Below, piece after piece: positions 27,951-36,429 of a stretch of 64,000 bases of DNA. The notes under the pieces were generated by a model, which saw only the letters and a program-made list of their open reading frames with translations, ran no database searches and was not told where the DNA came from. The position numbers and the translations under genes were made by a program. The DNA comes from Halobacillus karajensis (GTDB lineage: Bacteria; Bacillota; Bacilli; Bacillales; Halobacillaceae). Where the stretch lies: assembly GCF_900108515.1 (NCBI RefSeq), contig NZ_FNWW01000010.1:1-64000 (forward strand), written 5' to 3'. How positions within the stretch are numbered: position 1 is the first letter of the stretch; the number at the start of each line of letters is the position of its first letter.

Positions 27951-27975
27951 TGAATAACACGCTGCTTGTTATTCA
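27951..27975. promoter_or_regulatory. Inverted repeat between regulator and symporter genes
   Basis: TGAATAACA-N7-TGTTATTCA is a perfect 9-bp dyad without a T run, so it is not a normal terminator. A second perfect palindrome, GCTGAATATTCAGC (27911-27924), lies just before the symporter SD. Both are operator candidates. Confidence 0.45.
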
Positions 27976-27988
27976 GAGAGACAATATC

Positions 27989-28543
27989 TTATGTTTTGTG
28001 GTCTACAGGTAAGAAATCAAAAATTTCTTCACTTTCAATAGAATTTACTAGTTTCTGCAGCCAATAGTAATAAGGTTTTGAAGCCTCAAGATGTTGGAAG
28101 ATCTGTTCTGCTTCCTTTTTCAGGTTCTTCTCGGTCTTGGAATCCTCTATAAGATCATTCAGTTCATTTTGGGATTGCTGAATCGCATCTAAATTAATCT
28201 TGGCTTCCCTTAACCATTTTTTTGTGAAAAAGCTGGAAAAGAAAGTGAAAAAGTCTTTTTCGGCTACAAAAGTCTGCCTGCGCGTGCCTTTTCTGAAATT
28301 TCGTTTCACAATGTGGTAGTTTCGGAGCTTTTTTACTCCTGTACTCATGCTGGGCTTACTCATTCCGAGCATTTCGCGCATCTCGTCCAACGTCATATCC
28401 TCTTCAAAGTACATCGTTCCATATAATGCCCCTGCACTTCGTGTTACTCCATAAAGATCCATCGTTTCCGCAATTGAGTCGATGACCAGAGCCTTTGCAT
28501 TCTCGATGGTGAGTCTAGAGTTTTCTTTATGATTGTTTGTCAT
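27989..28543 (-). CDS. GbsR/MarR-type transcriptional regulator (choline/osmoprotectant)
   Basis: 184 residues with high similarity in pattern to B. subtilis GbsR: LVIDSIAETMDLYGVTRSAGALYGTMYF followed by the winged helix LDEMREMLGMSKPSMSTGVKKLRNY and a helical C-terminus rich in aromatic residues. GbsR senses choline and represses choline uptake and betaine-synthesis genes. GAGGAGG-TTTTCA precedes ATG 28543. It lies upstream of the choline-type symporter. Target and ligand are inferred from the family and context. Confidence 0.85.
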   Translation of the reverse strand: MTNNHKENSRLTIENAKALVIDSIAETMDLYGVTRSAGALYGTMYFEEDMTLDEMREMLGMSKPSMSTGVKKLRNYHIVKRNFRKGTRRQTFVAEKDFFTFFSSFFTKKWLREAKINLDAIQQSQNELNDLIEDSKTEKNLKKEAEQIFQHLEASKPYYYWLQKLVNSIESEEIFDFLPVDHKT

Positions 28544-28561
28544 TGAAAACCTCCTCACAGG

Positions 28562-28599
28562 TGTAAAGAAAATTAAGTTTATTAAATTTTTTCTTTACA
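28562..28599 (-). promoter_or_regulatory. Operator-like inverted repeat in the gbsR-like leader
   Basis: TGTAAAGAAAA-N16-TTTTCTTTACA, perfect 11-bp arms between the -10 and the start codon. The position suits autorepression. A related TTAATAAA-x-TTAAT block occurs inside it (minus strand) and again at 28767-28780 (plus strand). Confidence 0.5.
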
Positions 28600-28605
28600 G
28601 ACTTT

Positions 28606-28633
28606 ATATTAACGAATTAAAAATGCTTGTCAA
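28606..28633 (-). promoter_or_regulatory. Sigma-A promoter of the gbsR-like gene
   Basis: On the minus strand TTGACA (28633-28628), 16 bp, TAATAT (28611-28606). The start point would fall at the edge of the inverted repeat. Confidence 0.65.
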
Positions 28634-29286
28634 AAAACAAAATTTTTTAAATCTGTTCTAAAGCCTAACAGGTCAATGCTTATAGCAGTTTTAAAAATCT
28701 TTTTGTTTTGACAACTTTTATAGGAGTTGCTATCGTATTATCTTTCTAAACATTAAATACTTTCTTAATAAATTTAATATAGGTGGAATGTATCTGTTTC
28801 GGCATGCAGAACAGCGTTGGTTGAAGTTCATGACGTATGTCTTAAGGGGCCATGTTTGCAGGTCTTAGGGATTCTCCATGAGCTGCACATGCCGTGGGGG
28901 GAATGATGGTGGCAATCAGTGAGGCCAGTTGAAATTGACTGTAAAAGGGGACTTCATCAAGCCTTCGGGTCCACCTCTCGATATGGCAACCGTAGACTGC
29001 AAAGGCTGCTTAAAATTAGATGTGCAAACTAGTGGGGGACCCTTAAGCCAAAGGGGTCCTTCGTGATAGACATCTTGAAGATTTAGGTGGATGCACGAGC
29101 ACTGCTTTTAACCAGTTAGAAAAGACACGGTCGTTCACAGGTAAAGGACCAAACTCCAGGGCGGCCCCTTCCCTGGAGCTTTTTTGTGGGTAAGAAGCCA
29201 AATACCCTTCTCGTGCCCACGGGGTATGCTGGCTGATTATTAAGGGGACGATGGTATAGAATGGTCATGAAGATCCATTAAATTTT
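28634..29286. other. Long gap with RNA-like structure; no clear gene
   Basis: About 650 bp between the gbsR-like promoter and the cydD promoter. Base composition from 28790 on is higher in G+C than neighbouring intergenic DNA. Hairpins seen: GGACCCTT/AAGGGGTCC near 29036-29059 and GCCAAATACCC/GGGTATGCTGGC at 29197-29233. A good terminator lies at 29152-29185. The only frames are short, e.g. 28929-29066 (45 residues, TTG start after GTGAGG). A noncoding RNA or a decayed gene is possible. Confidence 0.4.
29152..29185 (+). terminator. Terminator in the gap before cydD
   Basis: CTCCAGGG pairs perfectly with CCCTGGAG, then CTTTTTT. No annotated gene precedes it on this strand, so it implies an unrecognised plus-strand transcript. 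Confidence 0.8.
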
Positions 29287-29339
29287 TTTAAATCCTATCG
29301 TATATGAATTATAATAAAGGTAATGTGAATACTTTCACA
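29287..29339 (+). promoter_or_regulatory. cydDC promoter with Rex operator
   Basis: TTTAAA (29287-29292), 17 bp, TATAAT (29310-29315). A perfect Rex-type operator TGTGAA-TACT-TTCACA (29324-29339) covers the expected start point. Rex dissociates when NADH/NAD+ rises, so the genes would be induced at low oxygen. Confidence 0.82.
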
Positions 29340-29368
29340 AAAATGCATAGATAAGGAGTTTTCTATAG

Positions 29369-31099
29369 ATGAAGCACCTCAGCAGACTAGCTTTCTCAGA
29401 GGGAAAAGTGCCCATGCTGTTGATTCTCACGTCAGTGTTAATTGGTGCAACGATTATCGCCCAATCCTACTATTTCGTAGCGATTGTTGAGCAGACTTTT
29501 CTAGGGGAACAGGATTTTCAGGAGGTTTTTCCATTACTGGTGGGGCTACTGCTTGTACTTGCCGGTCGATCATTGTTTACCTGGTTGAATGGATGGATTG
29601 GAATTTCCCTTGCGTCTAAAGCGAAACGATACTTTCGTCAATCTATTATTGAGAAATTTTCCCGTCATCCTGTTCAATCCTCTGCACAGGGTCAATCAGG
29701 GCGGAAGATAAGTGTGCTAATGGATTCAGTAGACGAGATTGATGGGTATTTCAGCAGTTATGTCCCCCAAATGATCCAGACCATGGTGGTTCCACTTATG
29801 ATTCTCATCGTTGTGTTTACCCAGCATTTGTATTCTGGATTGATCATGCTAATTACAGCACCGTTCATCCCTTTGTTTATGGCGATTATTGGTGTGATGA
29901 CAAAAAAGAAATCAGAAGACCAGATGGAGAAGCTGAATGCTTTTTCCGGGAAATTCCTTGACATTCTTCAAGGGCTGACGACATTAAAGTTATTTGGCCG
30001 TTCTAAACAGCAAAAAGAGGAGATTGAATCGAGCAGTCTCGGGTTCCGTGATGCGACAATGGAAGTGTTGAAAGTCGCTTTTGTTTCATCGCTTATGCTT
30101 GAATTTATTTCAATGCTGAGCATTGGTTTGATTGCGCTGGAAATAGCTATTCGACTTGTTGTCTATGAAAGTGTTTCGTTTTTCACAGCTTTTTTCATTC
30201 TTATTCTCGCTCCTGAATTTTATTTAACTCTTAAGGATTTCGGCAGTGCTTTCCATACAGGCAGAGGGGCAGCTGGTGCTGCCGGACAACTGACCGCTGA
30301 ATTGGAAAGAGTGGAGGATGAAGTGGAATGGGGCATGGATGAGCTGGAACGAGAGGGGCCTCCAATGATTTCTCTTAACGGGGTGAGCTTTCAATATGAG
30401 GAAGGCTTTGCCATTCAACCGATTTATACGAAGATTCCACCCTATTCCCAAGTTGCGATTGTTGGAAGAAGTGGGTCAGGAAAATCAACCCTGCTTCATC
30501 TTATGGCTGGATTGGTTAAACCTTCCGCAGGGAAAGTGATCGTCAATGACCGTTCTCTATTTGAATATAAAGAATCGGAGTGGTTTTCCCAAGTAAGCTA
30601 TATATCTCAAGACCCCTACCTTTTTTCCGGGACAGTAGCAGAAAATATCGCCATTGGCGGTTCTGATGGCGGCCATACGCGCATGGAGATTCAAGAGGCT
30701 GCTGAGAAAGCGGGGGTTTCTGAATTGATCAATTCTTTTCAATATGGGTATGATACCCCTGTTGGAGAGGCCGGCCGTGGACTGTCGGGTGGTGAAAAAC
30801 AGCGATTAGCTCTTGCTCGGGCGTTTCTGAAAAAACCTACTGTCATCCTTTTTGATGAACCGACGACAGGCTTGGACCTGAGAACAGAGCGGATATTGCA
30901 AGAATCCATGGAAGAACTTGCTAAGAAGGCGACAGTTATGACAGTGGCTCATCGGCTCCATACCATTCAAAATGCTGATCAGATTTTATTCCTAGAACGT
31001 GGGAAGTTAGTCGGCAAGGGGAATCATGAGGAACTGCTGCAAACCGTCGAGGAATATCGGAACATGGTAACCGTGCAGCAAGGAGGAGGAACGGCATGA
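29369..31099 (+). CDS. cydD: Thiol-reductant ABC exporter, CydD-type subunit
   Basis: 576 residues: six membrane segments, then an ABC domain with Walker A GRSGSGKST (about residue 370), signature LSGGEKQR, Walker B TVILFDEPTTGLD and switch AHR. With CydC it forms the heterodimer needed to assemble cytochrome bd, exporting thiols such as cysteine. The FHTGRGAAGAAGQL region before the ABC domain is CydD-type. In B. subtilis the equivalent gene is called cydC. The ribosome binding site is ATAAGGAG. The stop overlaps cydC. Confidence 0.9.
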   Translation: MKHLSRLAFSEGKVPMLLILTSVLIGATIIAQSYYFVAIVEQTFLGEQDFQEVFPLLVGLLLVLAGRSLFTWLNGWIGISLASKAKRYFRQSIIEKFSRHPVQSSAQGQSGRKISVLMDSVDEIDGYFSSYVPQMIQTMVVPLMILIVVFTQHLYSGLIMLITAPFIPLFMAIIGVMTKKKSEDQMEKLNAFSGKFLDILQGLTTLKLFGRSKQQKEEIESSSLGFRDATMEVLKVAFVSSLMLEFISMLSIGLIALEIAIRLVVYESVSFFTAFFILILAPEFYLTLKDFGSAFHTGRGAAGAAGQLTAELERVEDEVEWGMDELEREGPPMISLNGVSFQYEEGFAIQPIYTKIPPYSQVAIVGRSGSGKSTLLHLMAGLVKPSAGKVIVNDRSLFEYKESEWFSQVSYISQDPYLFSGTVAENIAIGGSDGGHTRMEIQEAAEKAGVSELINSFQYGYDTPVGEAGRGLSGGEKQRLALARAFLKKPTVILFDEPTTGLDLRTERILQESMEELAKKATVMTVAHRLHTIQNADQILFLERGKLVGKGNHEELLQTVEEYRNMVTVQQGGGTA

Positions 31100-32802
31100 A
31101 AGATTTGAGAGATGTCATCCAATTGGTTGTCCTAGAGAAAAGAGATATCGTGCGATCTATCCTGTTTGGTTTCCTTGCGGGGATCTCAGCCGTAGGTCTC
31201 TTTGCCTCCAGTGGGTATCTGATATCAAAAGCCGCTTTGATCCCCCCATTGTACGCCCTTACCGTTCTCATTGCTTTTTTAAAGTTATTTGGATTTGCAC
31301 GTGCTCTGGGGCGTTATGCGGAAAGGTATTATTCCCATAGGGCAACATTTACAATTTTAAGCAATCTCCGCCTTGCTTTTTATAAAAGGTTAGAACCACA
31401 CGCCCCTCGTATTTTTCAGAAGTACCGAAGCGGTGATTTGTTGTCAAGGATAGTAGGCGATGTGGAAAGTTTGCAAAACTTCTTTTTGCGTGTCTATTAT
31501 CCCCCAGTTGTTCTTGGCATTATTTTTCTTGCGACGATCGTTTTTACATCCATTTTCTCTATAAGTGTGGCCGTCGTTCTTTTACTTGGCCTGGTCATTA
31601 CTGGTCTCTTCATTCCCGCCTGGTATTCTGTGAAACAAAGGAAGTATGCTCATAGGGTGAGAGAGGCCCGAGGAGCTCTCTCGACAGAGGCTGCCGAGTT
31701 CCTATATGGGTATCGCGATCTTAGAATTTATCAGCAGTTGGCGAAGAAAAAAGAAATACTTTTAAAGACGGCAGATGATTATTTGGACGAAGAAGAACGG
31801 GACGGAAGACAGAGGTTATCCAATCATTCTTGGAATACCTTTGTCACCCTAATCATTTCTTGGGTTGTGACAGGTCTCGGGGCTTTTCTTGTTGCTGAGG
31901 GAGATTTGAATGGGCTCTTTCTCGCCATGCTGGTAATGATATCGTTGACAGTCTTTGAAAATGCTGCTCCTATGGCTGTTTTACCGAGTCACCTGGAAGA
32001 TAGCAAGCGGGCATCGGCACGACTTTTTTCAATTGTGGAGAAAGAAAAGGTAGACAAGGGGATATGGACTTTGGAAGACCATCAAGCTCCGAGTATTAAG
32101 ATGTCAGGTGTATATTTCCGGTTTCCAGATGACGAAAGAGAGGCTTTAAGAGAGGTTACCCTTTCAATTCCTGAAGGAAGTAAAACGGCCATTGTCGGAG
32201 CAAGCGGATCAGGGAAGTCTACTCTGATGCAACTCTTTATGAAGTTTCATACACCATCTTTCGGGGAGTTGTCTGTTAATGGAGTGGATATCCGGAAGTT
32301 ATCAGAAGAGAGTGTGTGGAAGAATAGCAATGTTGTGCTTCAGGAAAACCATTATTTCTATGGAACGATAAGACAGAATCTGCAATTGGCCGGAGATATA
32401 TTGACAGATGAAGAAATGGAGCAAGCGTTAGAGGAAGTCGGGCTGAGATTCGATTTGGGTCAAAAAGTGCTTGAGAAAGGGGAAAACCTTTCGGGCGGAG
32501 AGAGGCAACGTTTAGCAATAGCAAGAGCATTTCTAAAAGGGGAACGTTTATGGCTTTTAGATGAGCCGACATCTTCCGTCGATGCTTTAACTGAACGTAT
32601 GATATTTGAACATCTCTACCAAAGAGCAAAAGGAGATACTTTAGTCCTAATCAGTCATCAATTGAATGGCCTCGAAAAGATGGATCAAATTATTGTGATG
32701 GAAGAAGGTAGTGTCAGAGAAGCGGGAACGTATCACGAACTTATCGAAAAACAAGGATACTTCTACGAAATGAAACAAATCGAACAAAACATCTTCAGCT
32801 GA
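31096..32802 (+). CDS. cydC: Thiol-reductant ABC exporter, CydC-type subunit
   Basis: 568 residues with six membrane segments and an ABC domain: Walker A GASGSGKST, signature LSGGERQR, Walker B LWLLDEPTSSVD, H-loop SHQ. The N-terminus VLFGFLAGISAVGLFASSGYLI-like pattern is characteristic of CydC. It overlaps cydD by 4 nt (ATGA). No cydA or cydB lies nearby, so the oxidase it serves must be encoded elsewhere. Confidence 0.9.
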   Translation: MKDLRDVIQLVVLEKRDIVRSILFGFLAGISAVGLFASSGYLISKAALIPPLYALTVLIAFLKLFGFARALGRYAERYYSHRATFTILSNLRLAFYKRLEPHAPRIFQKYRSGDLLSRIVGDVESLQNFFLRVYYPPVVLGIIFLATIVFTSIFSISVAVVLLLGLVITGLFIPAWYSVKQRKYAHRVREARGALSTEAAEFLYGYRDLRIYQQLAKKKEILLKTADDYLDEEERDGRQRLSNHSWNTFVTLIISWVVTGLGAFLVAEGDLNGLFLAMLVMISLTVFENAAPMAVLPSHLEDSKRASARLFSIVEKEKVDKGIWTLEDHQAPSIKMSGVYFRFPDDEREALREVTLSIPEGSKTAIVGASGSGKSTLMQLFMKFHTPSFGELSVNGVDIRKLSEESVWKNSNVVLQENHYFYGTIRQNLQLAGDILTDEEMEQALEEVGLRFDLGQKVLEKGENLSGGERQRLAIARAFLKGERLWLLDEPTSSVDALTERMIFEHLYQRAKGDTLVLISHQLNGLEKMDQIIVMEEGSVREAGTYHELIEKQGYFYEMKQIEQNIFS

Positions 32803-32828
32803 TCTCCCTCACTTAACAAAACAAAAAA

Positions 32829-32879
32829 ATACCGTACCATGTCTTCCATAATATGGGTAACCTGGTACGGTTGTTTTTT
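32829..32879 (+). terminator. Terminator of cydDC
   Basis: ACCGTACCA pairs with TGGTACGGT across a 22-nt loop, followed by TTTTTT. The left arm shares AAAAAATACCGTACCA with a site at 22358. Confidence 0.85.
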
Positions 32880-32930
32880 CCATGTAAGGAGATAAAGAAA
32901 ATCGTCTTGAGACAAGCTTTGTCATTCTTC

Positions 32931-33290
32931 TTAATAGTAATAAGGATAGGGGTACGTGTAAGGGTAGTAATACGGGTAAGGCCTTGCGAGATATGGAAAT
33001 AAGGCTAAAGTGGCTAGACCTGCTAGCGGTAGAATTTCCCGGCGGAAGCGGCGTGCGCGGCGACGACCGTATCCATACTGGCGCTCATCCGAAGTGTTGC
33101 CATTCTCATCCACCATCACATCTTCACTAATCAAAATAGTCATGTTGTCACGATCGACATCCGTGATGATCCCGTCAAACGTTCGGCCATCTTGTGTTTT
33201 AACCATGACGTGATAATATTTCATCTTATTACACTGCTGATAGGAAGGCTTCATATGACCTTGCTGGTACATATTTCGTTCTTCTGTCAT
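32931..33290 (-). CDS. LSm-like protein with Tyr/Pro-rich tail (coat-like, function unknown)
   Basis: 119 residues. The centre (YYHVMVKTQDGRTFDGIITDVDRDNMTILISEDV) looks like a small LSm/SH3-type beta barrel. It is followed by an Arg-rich segment (GRRRARRFRRE), a hydrophobic stretch and a C-terminal tail of alternating Tyr and Pro. Such tails occur in spore-coat and surface proteins; the role is not known. GAGGAG lies 9 nt before ATG 33290. A longer frame from 33332 lacks as good an SD. It is preceded by a structured leader with a T run (33360-33445). Confidence 0.6.
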   Translation of the reverse strand: MTEERNMYQQGHMKPSYQQCNKMKYYHVMVKTQDGRTFDGIITDVDRDNMTILISEDVMVDENGNTSDERQYGYGRRRARRFRREILPLAGLATLALFPYLARPYPYYYPYTYPYPYYY

Positions 33291-33359
33291 TTTAACCAAC
33301 TCCTCAGAATCCATGATATTCACCCAGCCCAAAAGTGTGACAATTTGTTTCTACATAAA

Positions 33360-33445
33360 ACTTCATAAAAAAGCCCATAGCTGCTCGCATAACCGAAGAA
33401 TGACTTCGGTGGAAAGATCCTATCCCAACACTGGCGGCTATGGAA
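33360..33445 (-). ncRNA. Structured leader with intrinsic terminator upstream of the LSm-like gene
   Basis: Read on the minus strand: CCATAGC (33443-33437) pairs with GCTATGG (33381-33375). An inner hairpin ACCGAAG/CTTCGGT lies between them, and GGGCTTTTTT follows the closing stem. This is the architecture of a regulatory leader or short RNA. It matches no riboswitch class that I recognise. Confidence 0.4.
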
Positions 33446-33548
33446 AAATGAAAAGTGATAAGAAAAATCCCTACTTATAGAAAGCGTTATCATTTCGGGG
33501 GAATATCTAGTAAACTAGAGATAATTCTTAAGGTGAGGTGAACGTAAC

Positions 33549-34499
33549 GTGAAAAAAAGAGCGCCGATGGATTTAGGGAATGGTGTCTTTTTAATTGATG
33601 GGTTTGATATGGGGTTTGAGGGGCGCACAGGTGCCTATGTGTTGTTGGGGGACAGGATTACACTCGTGGAAACAGGTCCCAGTCCTTCTGTTCCGAAGGT
33701 TCTAGCGGGTTTGGATGACTTAAATGTTCCGTCAGAGAAGGTAGAGTTTATTATTTTGACTCATATCCATCTCGACCATGCAGGGGGCGTGGGTCTTCTT
33801 CTTAAAGAATGTCCGAATGCAAAGGTCATCGTTCATGAAAAAGGGAAACGCCACTTGGCCGACCCCTCGCGTTTAATTGAAGGAGCAAAGGCTGTGTACG
33901 GGCAAGATTTTGAGGAATTGTTCGATCCGATCCTCGCAGTTCCGGAAGATAAACTGTATACGAAAGCTGATGGCGACACCTTGACCATTTCAAAAAAACG
34001 TCAATTAACATTCTATGATACACCAGGGCATGCCAAACACCATTTAGGTATTCATGATTCATGGAGTAATGGGATTTTTACAGGTGATACAGCAGGAATT
34101 CGATATCATCAGACCACGGATTATGGACTGACGTTTTACTTGCCTACGACGTCACCGAATCAGTTCGATCCAGATGCGATGCTCCAATGTATCAGACGCT
34201 TTCGTGATATGAAACCATCTTGTCTTTATTTTGGTCACTTTGGCAAGACGGAGTATCCTGATCAAACGTTTGACCAAATAATGATTTGGATTCCGATTTT
34301 TGTAAAGGAAGCGGAAGAGGCACTCAAACGAGACGAAGGTCCAAGGGGCATACAACAAAGACTTTACAAACATGTGGCGTCCTATTTGGATGAAAAAGGT
34401 GTCCCGCGGGACCATGAAATTTATGATTTATTGAATCTTGATTTTGAAGTTTGTTCAATGGGGCTATCTGATTATATGAAAAAGAAAAGCAGGGCGTAA
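33549..34499 (+). CDS. MBL-fold metallo-hydrolase
   Basis: 316 residues of the metallo-beta-lactamase fold. The metal motif is THIHLDHAGG (about residues 74-83). The second metal ligands lie in YDTPGHAKHH (about 155-164), TGDTAG (about 177) and YFGHFG (about 226). The substrate is not evident; relatives include YqjP-like and glyoxalase-II-like hydrolases. The GTG start follows AGGTGAGGTGAACGTAAC. Its stop codon lies inside a terminator. Confidence 0.85.
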   Translation: MKKRAPMDLGNGVFLIDGFDMGFEGRTGAYVLLGDRITLVETGPSPSVPKVLAGLDDLNVPSEKVEFIILTHIHLDHAGGVGLLLKECPNAKVIVHEKGKRHLADPSRLIEGAKAVYGQDFEELFDPILAVPEDKLYTKADGDTLTISKKRQLTFYDTPGHAKHHLGIHDSWSNGIFTGDTAGIRYHQTTDYGLTFYLPTTSPNQFDPDAMLQCIRRFRDMKPSCLYFGHFGKTEYPDQTFDQIMIWIPIFVKEAEEALKRDEGPRGIQQRLYKHVASYLDEKGVPRDHEIYDLLNLDFEVCSMGLSDYMKKKSRA

Positions 34500-34514
34500 G
34501 GTCCTGCTTTTTCT
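34485..34514 (+). terminator. Terminator overlapping the end of the MBL gene
   Basis: AAAAGCAGG pairs with CCTGCTTTT, followed by T. The stop codon lies in the loop region. Confidence 0.82.
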
Positions 34515-34646
34515 TAGAGTTCAGCGTTTATAAAAGTCATTGAACAGGAGGGCCTTTACTTTTGTTCGGGTGATCACATATAAATGAAACGTAACCCGCC
34601 ATTGATTCGTAAAAGGAAGAGAGAAAAGAAGGAGGTACATAAATAA

Positions 34647-36356
34647 ATGGTTGGAATTTTATTAACGACGATTTTATCTTTTTTATTATTTTTTGCATTG
34701 TCGATGATCGCCTATGTAAACAATCGAATGAGAAGAAAGAAAATTATGAAGACGATGGCAGGGGTTATGGTATTTGGTTTGATCCTCGTGTTTTTTGTGG
34801 TTTACGCGTTTATGCCGACAATCACTGTACCGAACATGCTGGTTCTAAACATTATTGTTGCGGTGCTTTTGGTTCCGTTGGTTTATGGAGGGGCTAAAGT
34901 GCCAGTGCAATACCAAACCATGCATCGTTCCTTATCGGGGATCATTGTCTTGGTTGTGGCCGTTGCTATCCTCGGGACATTCGTCTATAGCATTTTAGCT
35001 TTACAAGTTAGTCATGACAGCATTGTGAAATCTGAAGAAGAAGAGGCACGCCCTCTGAATGAGGATAATACACCAATTGCTGTCGCCCCTGAATCCGCCC
35101 GGAACAAAGTTCAAAAAGCGATGAGCGTGGTACCTAATACACAGTTTTATGATTTAGGGAAGTTACAGGCTCAGCAAGTGGATGGGGAAATCGTATATGT
35201 GGCACCTGTCGAATTCAGTAGTTTTTGGAGATATTTGAGAGGGAAAGAGACAGAAGGTTACTTCACGATTCAAGCGACGAATGTTAATGCTCAACCGGAG
35301 TTTGTACAAAACAAAATGCGATATACGAACTCAAGTTTTTTCAATCATAATATTCAGCGGGTCGTTTATGGAAAGCACCCGGACTATATTCAAAGCGGCG
35401 AAGCGCAAATCGAAGTGGATGATGACGGAAAGCCATGGTATGTTCAAACGATCTACAAGCCGCTCCTCTTCTCCAATAGACCTGACATGAACAATGTCAG
35501 CGTGGCGATCGTGGACCCTGTTTCAGGGGCCGTCAAAACATATGAAGCTAAGAGCGCTCCTGACTTCGTAGAAGGAGCCGTCAGCTCAGAGCTGGCCACC
35601 TTAGAAAATGAGTATTTCGGAAAATACATTCATGGCTGGCTCAACTCGCTCTTTGGTAAGAAAGATGTGAAAATCCCGAATGAAGCCGGTACAGAAAGCA
35701 GTGTAACGCCGATTTTCAATGAAGACGGGGAAATGTTTTACTTTACTGATATGGCTTCCCCTAAGGAAAATATTGATTCTGCCCTAGGTTATACATTAAT
35801 ACATGCAAGAACAGGGGCTCTCACTTATTATAATGGCCAGCAAAATCAAGGGATTATGGACAGTAAAGGGGCGAATCAAATTGTAAATAAACAATTCCCT
35901 GAAAAGAATTGGACTGGTAAAATGCCGGTGCTCTACAATGTGGATGGCCACCCGACATGGGTAGTCAACGTACTTGATCCGAATGGTCTGTTTAAGCAGT
36001 ACGCCTATATTAAAGCAGATGATTCCGATTTCGCTGTCTTTGGTGACACAGCGAAACAAACGTTGAATGCGTATCGCTTACAAATTGCCCAGGACCCAAG
36101 CAGTGTGGAAGGAAGCCAAGGTGTGGACCTTACGGAGAAATCTGGTAGGGTTAACCGTGTGCTTGTTACGTCCACGGATTCTCGACAGTCCGTCCAATTT
36201 TTATTGGAAGGCGAAACAACGATTTATACAGTTAACACGAGCAAAGCGCCTCTAGCCATTTTCCTGCAAGAAGGAGATCGGGTTACGATACAGGCACGCG
36301 TTCGTGAGAATGGAACAGCAACCGTCGAAGAAATGCAAATTGAAGGAGTCAATTAA
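34647..36356 (+). CDS. Membrane-anchored protein of unknown function, large outer domain
   Basis: 569 residues. Four N-terminal membrane helices (about 3-25, 36-56, 60-82 and 93-118) are followed by a ~450-residue soluble domain, probably outside the membrane. That domain contains repeated WxVxVLDPNG- and YVQTIYKPLL-like strands and a beta-rich end resembling an OB fold (VTIQARVRENGTATVEEMQIEG). I do not recognise a named family. The ribosome binding site is AAGAAGGAGGTACATAAATA. It forms a single-gene unit with its own terminator. Confidence 0.8.
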   Translation: MVGILLTTILSFLLFFALSMIAYVNNRMRRKKIMKTMAGVMVFGLILVFFVVYAFMPTITVPNMLVLNIIVAVLLVPLVYGGAKVPVQYQTMHRSLSGIIVLVVAVAILGTFVYSILALQVSHDSIVKSEEEEARPLNEDNTPIAVAPESARNKVQKAMSVVPNTQFYDLGKLQAQQVDGEIVYVAPVEFSSFWRYLRGKETEGYFTIQATNVNAQPEFVQNKMRYTNSSFFNHNIQRVVYGKHPDYIQSGEAQIEVDDDGKPWYVQTIYKPLLFSNRPDMNNVSVAIVDPVSGAVKTYEAKSAPDFVEGAVSSELATLENEYFGKYIHGWLNSLFGKKDVKIPNEAGTESSVTPIFNEDGEMFYFTDMASPKENIDSALGYTLIHARTGALTYYNGQQNQGIMDSKGANQIVNKQFPEKNWTGKMPVLYNVDGHPTWVVNVLDPNGLFKQYAYIKADDSDFAVFGDTAKQTLNAYRLQIAQDPSSVEGSQGVDLTEKSGRVNRVLVTSTDSRQSVQFLLEGETTIYTVNTSKAPLAIFLQEGDRVTIQARVRENGTATVEEMQIEGVN

Positions 36357-36359
36357 ATG

Positions 36360-36391
36360 AATCCAGCAGGGTGCGCCCTGCTGGATTTTTG
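36360..36391 (+). terminator. Terminator of the 569-residue membrane protein gene
   Basis: ATCCAGCAGGG pairs with CCCTGCTGGAT around TGCG, followed by TTTT. Confidence 0.93.
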
Positions 36392-36429
36392 TTTGGATGT
36401 GGATTTAGAAAGAAGACAGCTCCATAGCT

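Noticed and set aside
28929-29066. 45-codon frame with CKGC motif in the gap before cydD
   Set aside because: Weak TTG start and no homology recognised; kept only as part of the gap description.
29154-29185. T-box antiterminator/terminator reading of the hairpin before cydD
   Set aside because: The conserved T-box sequence is absent and the downstream genes are not amino-acid related.
33485-33510. Possible sigma-B promoter before the MBL gene (GTTATC ... GGGAAT)
   Set aside because: The spacing is far too short for a sigma-B promoter.
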